The notes under the pieces: model-generated
The model's input: the letters and a program-made list of their open reading frames with translations, nothing else
The model's database searches: none
What the model was told of the DNA's origin: nothing
Assembly (NCBI GenBank): GCA_963920525.1
Contig: OY986438.1
Location: 96,732,671-96,796,670 of the forward strand
Length of the DNA: 64,000 bases
Direction: 5' to 3'
Source: Dichetophora obliterata
Taxonomy: Eukaryota; Arthropoda; Insecta; Diptera; Sciomyzidae
In this document: piece by piece, positions 57,970 to 64,000 of the stretch
Layout of the letters: every line of letters starts with the position of its first letter
Numbering within the stretch: the stretch's first letter is position 1
Program-made: the position numbers and the translations under genes

Positions 57970-58245
57970 AAAGGTTTAGTTTTTGGTTTAAATGAAAGAA
58001 AAAAGAAGGTTTTGTTCAAAAATATTTGTACAGTATTGGCAATTAATTTTGGAACAGCCAAAAACGAGAATTTTTTACATTTTAATAAAAAATTGATATC
58101 TCTGGCCCTAACTAATATTAAGGAAAAACGTTCCAGAGAATTTAACTTGATATATAGATCTTTCACAAAAACCTCCATAAACCTTATTATAACTTATAAC
58201 TTATGGAAAACAGATTGCATAAATGACGCTTAGTAATATATTAAT
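57970..58245. other. AT-rich stretch, no gene
   Basis: Only short, low-complexity ORFs in both strands. Confidence 0.3.
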
Positions 58246-58509
58246 TTAGGCCCTTATTATGAGTTGCTTTCGACGTTCGATCTTCGCTGGTTGTCGAACA
58301 ACAAGCATCGAAAGTTAAATTCTTATTATGAGCAGTGCAACCCTATTGAAATGTTCGTTGCTCATCGAAATTTCAGTCAAATAGGATTTTGCTTTCGATG
58401 CGATCCGTGCTTAGCAATAATTGTTAAAAATTCAAGTATTTTGTGATTGTGTTTTCCTTTTTAAAGACTTAAAACTAATATTGAACTGTTTTTGTAATTT
58501 TTATGCAGG

Positions 58510-58625
58510 TCTAAGGTGGTGAGCAACAAATCACAGTTAGAAAAACTGGTCTTATTGATGGAGGCAAACTTTGACTGCAAAGGATATTTGTTCCAAAGTT
58601 CAGGCGACAAAGACATGGGAAGCAG
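58510..58625 (+). pseudogene. Harbinger Myb/SANT-like protein, N-terminal part
   Basis: After an acceptor-like ttttatgcag, the plus-strand frame reads SKVVSNKSQLEKLVLLMEAN, then GYLFQSSGDKDMGSREL before it ends. It is the same protein as the relic at 8650-8791. The first helix of the trihelix domain is present and the rest is lost at the junction with the palindrome. Confidence 0.7.
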
Positions 58626-59039
58626 AGAACTGCACAAGCCTACTTGAAGTCTATTTCAAGTGCTTGCTTAAAATATTAGTTCAAGCTAGCTTGAGCTTGA
58701 TAATTTTGAATCAAGTAAAGCTTGTAATTGAATATAAATAAGCCCACGACAGCTTGCAAGTATTCTAGCTTACAAGCGAACGGCATGAAGTTTCAAGTAA
58801 AGGAAAGCTTGATGCCTTCGGCAAAAAGCTTAAAAAGCTGGAAATTGAAGGCAAGTATCCAATTAAAGCAAGTATACAAAAAATTCAATGAGCTTGTTTA
58901 GAGAGAGCTTAAGCGTAATAGGACTTTTAAGGATTTTAAAGCGTAAGGTCTTTAAGGAAGGTTGGAAGTTTTAGGGGTAAATGATTTCCAATATGCTGTC
59001 AAACTTTAAAATTTAAGATGGCGGATAGAGTTGCCACCT

Positions 59040-59585
59040 AAATTTTTTTATTTTTGCGAATTCTTGTAATTTTAAAATTCTGACAACGGATTTGATTGAA
59101 TATAATGTCACAGTTTTAAAATTTAAGATGGAGGTTAGGATTGCCACCTAAATTTTTACCACAGTATTACCACCTAATAATATGTATTTTTAAGAGTTTT
59201 AAACGTCATTTATCAGTGTAAAGGGGTCGCTGATTTCGAATCTAAAGTTAGAATTTCAAAATTCAAGATGGTGGATAGGGTTGCCACCTTAATTTTTTGT
59301 AGCAGAAAAATGGTATACCGAAAATGGGTCGCTGAATCCGAATCCGTCGTCAGAATTTAAAAATTATAAAATTTTGAAATAATAGGGATGCCACATAATT
59401 ATATGCCTTTTCAAGATTTTCGGATTCAGCGACCCATTTTTGGTGTAACATTTTTTTTGCCAGGCCCGAATTCATCAAACTACAAAAAATTAAGGTGGCA
59501 ACCCTAACCTCCATCTTAAATTTTAAACTGTGACATTATATTCGAAATCAAATCCGTTGTCAGAATTTCAAAATTACAAGAATCC
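59040..59585. repeat. Palindromic repeat inside the Harbinger element
   Basis: The left taattttaaaattctgacaa, tgacaacggatttgatt and aagatggaggttaggattgc are mirrored on the right by gcaaccctaacctccatctt, aatcaaatccgttgtcagaa and caaaattacaaga. Inner blocks gggtcgctgaatccgaa and cggattcagcgaccc also mirror. The phrase 'aagatgg(c/a/t)ggataggnttgccacc' recurs three times on the left. Confidence 0.8.
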
Positions 59586-59629
59586 ACTACAGTCGAAGAT
59601 CGAACGCAGCTCATAATAAGGGCCTTAAT

Positions 59630-61380
59630 TTGCCAACCGAAAATTGGCTTCGAGATTTTTTAACAAAAAATTATATTTTCAAAAACGTATCGTGTTTGCA
59701 GTTTTTCGACGCATGTTAAAAACAGAAACGGTTATTAAAACAAGCTCAAGAAAGCTTTAAGTATTATTGTGAGGAAGCTTGATAAAATAATCACAATTTG
59801 ATTTCGTTTGTTACTTCAGTTGAAAAGACTTTATAAAAAAAACTAATATGATTATTTATTTGGAACCTCAAGTTTTTTTAACTTTTTTAAATAATAAGTG
59901 TAAAATGTTTTTTATTTACATTTATATTTATGTATTTATTTTGTAACAAATTTTTTAAAACTAAAAAACTGAAAAAATAATGTTTATTTGATGTGTTTTT
60001 ACTTTGCAATAAATTTTACTGAATTTTAAAAAAGTCCCTTTTTGTCCTCTTTTTTTTATCAAAAGTTCTCTTATTTTGGCCTAGAGTTCTGGTAACCCTA
60101 TCTAGATGTTTAGTATGGATCTCCATAAACTCATACACGAAAAGAGACTTCTCTAGTTGTTTAAAAAAAACTCCAGTTTTGTTTATCTAGAAGAAGTCAT
60201 GTTTTAATAATTCCTAGCCATTATTCGTTACATCCTTCTCCCCTTTATGCATTTTGCCATTAAAATGTGGAATGCTTTACCTCGTAGGTTAAGATAAATT
60301 AGTGGGAGAGGTAGTTTTAGGGCCTCTAGCTTATCTTTCTATTCCACTTCATAGTTTCCTCACTCTTATATATATAAAATAATTTCAAATAAGAATTAAG
60401 TTAGCATTTAAGATATTTAATAGTTATTATAAGCTTTCTTTTTTAAAATGTAACGTAACTTTAAGTGTATATTTGTTGTTATTACTGTATAGTATAATAT
60501 AATTTTTTCAAGCCAATGCTGATATCGTACTATAAAAGAACCTAGTTCTTATTGTATCAAAATGTTCTCTAATTAAATAAAAATTAATAAGACATGATTC
60601 TAACTGTTCGCGTAATGAACGGTTTTTCCATATAAATTCATTATAATTGCTTAATTTTCATTTTTTTTTTATTGTCTTCAGTGTGTGACACGCACTGAAT
60701 TCTAAACATTTTTACACCACTTTTGTATTGTTAATTGAACACAGCCTTCCGCTGTTGCTCCCTTCGAGCTCCAACCGGTCCTCTGGTTCCGGTCTTCCTT
60801 CTTCAACCAGCAAACAAAAAGGTTAACCTCTTGATTTGATTGTTAAAATATTCTTTGGTTTTTTTTTCAACTATTGTAAACATTATATTTACGCAAATTT
60901 AAACTAAAATCCGTTCATTTGTAGAATAAAAATAAACGTTCATTATCTAATTACTATCATTAAAATTAAAATCCCCAAAATTCGAGTTTTCCAAAATAAA
61001 GCATTATTGAAGGTACACAAAAGCGCTGTCGATAGACGAGTCGAAGTCGATAGACAGTGTAGTGTAACACCAACGATTGGATAAAAAATAAGTCTATGAT
61101 TTTTGACCGTGCATACAACTTTGCAATAGTATTGTAAATTTGCTAAATTAAATTATTAATGGTAATATTATGCAATAATTTAAAACAAAACCTTTTTGTC
61201 GTTAGAGGCATCTAAACGGCGTTATAGATACATGCAAAAGGCACTCACAGTAAATTTTTCGATGAAAAGAACATGTAAAAGTAACAACAAAACTCTTCAC
61301 GTATTTTTTTAAGACTGAATGTTAACTTGGTATAGTTAAAAAAAAACAACAAACAGTCCCACAAAATTGAGCAGTTGATA
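59630..61380. other. AT-rich stretch, no gene
   Basis: No coding signal. A GC-richer patch (ccttcgagctccaaccggtc) lies at 60745-60815. Confidence 0.35.
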
Positions 61381-61385
61381 AGAAA

Positions 61386-61410
61386 GGGGGGGGGGGGGTA
61401 GGGGGAAGGG
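61386..61410 (+). repeat. G-run with G-quadruplex potential
   Basis: Thirteen G followed by ta, five G, aa and three G, in otherwise AT-rich DNA. Confidence 0.7.
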
Positions 61411-61589
61411 TTTATATGAAAATCTAAAAAGGGTAGTTTTCACAACTCAATTCTACAGTGAATCTTCACCCAATTTATTAGTGATTAGCAGGGCTAGGAT
61501 TTTAATGACATCCTAGATCTTTTTTTTGCTGCTTTTAAGACATTTCCTTGTTATTTAGAACAGCGGTCGTCAGCGCCTAGCTCCTTCCA

Positions 61590-61645
61590 CTCTTTTATAA
61601 CAACTTCAAGATTTTCATGATTGTTGTAATTCGCCGAATCGTTCG
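61590..61645. repeat. Dispersed repeat shared with 63275-63325
   Basis: acaacttcaagattttcatg, then gttgtaattcgccgaa, recurs as acaacttcaattttttcatg, then gttgtaattcgccaac, about 1.7 kb to the right in the same orientation. Confidence 0.65.
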
Positions 61646-62148
61646 CAGGCGCAGCCACACTGCAACGCTGCAGCGCGTGTGTCTTGTTGTTATTATAGAA
61701 TTGTATAGCGCACAATTCTTGCTATACTATAGGTTTATTGTTCATAATTTTTCGTACTGTTTCGACGCCGGATTGTTATAAATTGAAATTCACTTGCGTG
61801 GATGCATGCGTGTTGTTGCTTTTATGTGTTGTTTTTATGTTAATAATTCCTAATTGAACCACGTAGCCAACGATTTGTTGTTTTTATTGTTTTTTGTTGT
61901 AATTGTTGTTGCACTCTTCAAATAAACTTTTTGGAGATCCCTGATTTAGAACGTCGATTTATGTTCTTAAATTCCAAATATGAAAAGTTTTTAGGTAATT
62001 TTTTTCGTCATTTTCATTAGTTCATTTAATTTTATTATCATTTTTGGACATTTTTAATTCTTAGAGCATATTTTGGTAATTTCTTAGGTCATTTTAGTGT
62101 AATTTTGAAACAATTTTTTTCGTTTTTTTCGAACTAAAAAATGTAAAA

Positions 62149-62340
62149 ATGCTAATTTTTAAACATATTCCTTTCAATCAAAAACATTACCCCTATGCGC
62201 GTGGTGACGAAAGCACTGACAAAAGGATATGTAGAAAGATGAAACATGTGTTCGATAAAGACTTAGGACATGTTTGTGTTTACAAAAACATTTTGCCAGA
62301 CAATCGACGTTCTTTCAATTTTAATGACTTAAAAATGTAA
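62149..62340 (+). CDS. Unrecognised short ORF, possible last exon
   Basis: A 63-codon ORF with balanced, polar composition (HYPYARGDESTDKRICRKM, then HVFDKDLGHVCVY) in a very AT-rich setting. AATAAA occurs about 47 bp after the stop (near 62387). It could be a terminal exon or a transposon scrap. I recognise no domain. Confidence 0.3.
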   Translation: MLIFKHIPFNQKHYPYARGDESTDKRICRKMKHVFDKDLGHVCVYKNILPDNRRSFNFNDLKM

Positions 62341-62399
62341 TAAAACCTTGTAATATACTGTAACGCTTTGTATAAAAATTATATAAAATAAATTTTAAG

Positions 62400-63270
62400 T
62401 TAAGTAATGTTTTATTTTTAAAGCTTTATTTTTTGTTTATTTTTTATGCAATTGTTTGCGGTTTTTATGTAATTTATTCAGTTTTTAGGTCATACCAAGA
62501 TTATATTTGTAATCGAATCACTCTACTTCTATGGAATATCTTGGCTTAGGGTTTTTATATCTGCAATTACCTCTAAAATGGACTTCTTAAAAAAGGTTTT
62601 AGTTTACATACTGTTTAGAAGCATCTTAGGTTCATAAATTTTAGAATGGAATTTTTTTTAAATTTTGTCAAGTGGTTTTGTTTAAATTCTTTCATTCAAA
62701 ATTATTTTTATGTAATTTATTATTATTAATTTATTTATTTCAATAAAGTTAGGTTTTAATAGTTAACTGCGAAATAATCGAAAACATACACATTCGCAAG
62801 TTATTAAAAATTTATTATATTATAAAAATATGAGTTTATTTAAACACGCTCACGCAATAATTTTTAAATTTCCCCACCAACTCATATATATCAGACTAAA
62901 AGAAAAAAGTATTAAACGAAATAAGCAGACAAAATAAAGAATTAACTATCAAACTTCTCATTTTCTTTTTTACCGAAATTAATTGTATTAAATAATCTTT
63001 AAGTGAAGAGCGGCGAAAAGAAGTTGTTAAAATAAATTTCAAAATAAGCGTAAAACGCAAAACGTGGGCGCAGCAAATAATGATATGTGCTACACAAACA
63101 CACACATATATACTCATACACACTCTACCATCCCAGATGAAAAACAAAGCAGGCTTGCCGATGGAAGGAATGGGGCAGGTTATAATTTTAATGCTTAGTT
63201 TAGAAGTTTATTTTTTGAAATTTTAAATACTTCTTCTTTACTTTTAAGTAAGGTGCATTAGCAAAAGTGC
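62400..63270. other. AT-rich stretch, no gene
   Basis: Only a CA-rich patch at 63100-63122 stands out. Confidence 0.35.
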
Positions 63271-63274
63271 TTGT

Positions 63275-63325
63275 TATGTGACAACAACTTCAATTTTTTC
63301 ATGTTTGTTGTAATTCGCCAACACT
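63275..63325. repeat. Second copy of the repeat at 61590
   Basis: See 61590-61645: the same acaacttcaa...gttgtaattcgcc arrangement, same strand. Confidence 0.65.
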
Positions 63326-63544
63326 TTAAGTTTTCGCCGTAGCACTTTTGATAGCAACAATGTTGTTATGTATATTATTTCAACATCACAACAGTGGAAG
63401 GGGCTTTAGTTTTTACTCCTGTTTTTGGAATCTTGATTAGTGAGTTGAATCACAACAGAGACATAACTTTCATTTTTTATGTTTTTGTTTTTTGAAGACG
63501 TTTAATCGTAATAAAGCAAATTAAGCTACGATAAGTTAACAGCT

Positions 63545-63625
63545 GTGATGGTCGAATGGATAAGCTAATGCACTTACACTCATGCGGCCGAAGTTTAAGT
63601 CTCCGAATAATGGTAATTTTTCAAA
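63545..63625 (+). repeat. tRNA-like head, probable SINE
   Basis: The A box-like tggtcgaatggataagctaa and B box-like aagtttaagtctcc have Ser/Leu-tRNA-like spacing, similar to 34152-34210. The arms do not pair well, so it is not a working tRNA. Confidence 0.45.
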
Positions 63626-63773
63626 TGCAGGCAACATGGGTTGGAAGTTCAGGAGACATGCTCGCCTTCATATCAGCTTATATCTTTTTTCTATTGGCAT
63701 GTCCTTGGACATGCCGCCAAATGAATTGCCGTTACAGCAATGCAACATGCATCTCATAGTACGAATTCAGAAT

Positions 63774-63862
63774 TAATACCGTGAGATGAATGCAGCATTA
63801 ATGACGTGAGATGAATGAAGCATTAATACCGTGAGATGAATGCAGCATTAATGCCGTGAGAA
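63774..63862. repeat. 25-bp satellite, three to four copies
   Basis: The unit cgtgagatgaatgcagcattaatac (about 25 bp) repeats three times and partly a fourth, with few changes. It may be the tail of the SINE-like sequence to its left. Confidence 0.8.
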
Positions 63863-64000
63863 GCATGCAAGCTTACGGTTTCAAATAAAAAAAAAATGCA
63901 CGTTTGAGCCGATCGTCTCTTCGTGCGATCATTTCGATATACTATGAATTATTTTTTAATGAAGGAGTTATGCACCGGCATAACGACATAGAGGTTTTTA

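Larger units (their letters stand above)
58249..59624 (+). mobile_element. PIF/Harbinger element, TTA duplication, nested palindrome
   Basis: It is flanked by TTA (58246-58248 and 59625-59627). The ends are ggcccttattatgagttgct and gcagctcataataagggcc. Inner TIR blocks gttcgatcttcgctgg and cgaagatcgaac also match. The first 370 bp match the element at 8281-9055 in inverse orientation. After the Myb-like relic the sequence is replaced by an unrelated inverted repeat (about 58640-59590). No DDE transposase. Confidence 0.88.

Noticed and set aside
63545..63625. Functional tRNA gene
   Set aside because: Stems mismatch and the B box is off consensus.

Overview
This window reads as nuclear DNA of a higher fly. 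It is AT-rich, with almost no host coding sequence and very dense, nested transposable elements. A tephritid fruit fly or a close relative is my best guess. The reasons are a rosa-type DD41D mariner, mellifera-like mariner relics, LOA/R1-like and RTE LINEs, and tRNA-derived SINEs. The species is an inference, not something the sequence proves.

The only host gene I recognise with confidence is one exon of the translation initiation GTPase eIF5B (minus strand, 15818-15979), with clean splice sites. Its last exon is not visible in the 15.8 kb to the left, so most of the left part may be one huge intron. A possible preceding exon end sits near 17530-17570. Two short unrecognised ORFs that end close to AATAAA signals (82-294 minus, 62149-62340 plus) are the only other host-gene candidates.

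Layout. 0-7 kb: minisatellite, foldback repeats, a LOA-like LINE interrupted by a 648-bp palindrome, and a hammerhead-ribozyme-like motif. 7.3-9.5 kb: a TTAA-flanked piggyBac-type element holding a Harbinger relic and another dispersed repeat. 9.7-14.1 kb: a TIR element carrying a SINE, a transposase relic and a mellifera-like mariner. 16-25 kb: eIF5B exon, several TIR elements, a full-length SINE with an 11-bp target duplication, a deleted mariner, a 1.4-kb Harbinger-type element inside a degenerate array, and a hAT MITE. 26-30 kb: LINE RNase H, SINE fragment, MITE. 34-38 kb: tRNA-like sequences and a broken RAG1/Transib-like transposase. 40.7-45.3 kb: DD41D mariner, then a hAT element. 45.6-48.7 kb: a nearly complete RTE LINE. 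49.8-55.6 kb: two more hAT elements with perfect 8-bp duplications, plus two LINE fragments. 57-59.6 kb: a hAT MITE and a Harbinger element with a palindrome inside. 60-64 kb: AT-rich DNA with dispersed and satellite repeats.

The elements do not form a pathway. They record successive insertions, and in many cases both ends and the target duplication can be read directly, which gives a relative order of events. None of the transposases or reverse transcriptases is intact. The items most worth a second look are the RAG1-like transposase relic and the two hammerhead-like motifs.
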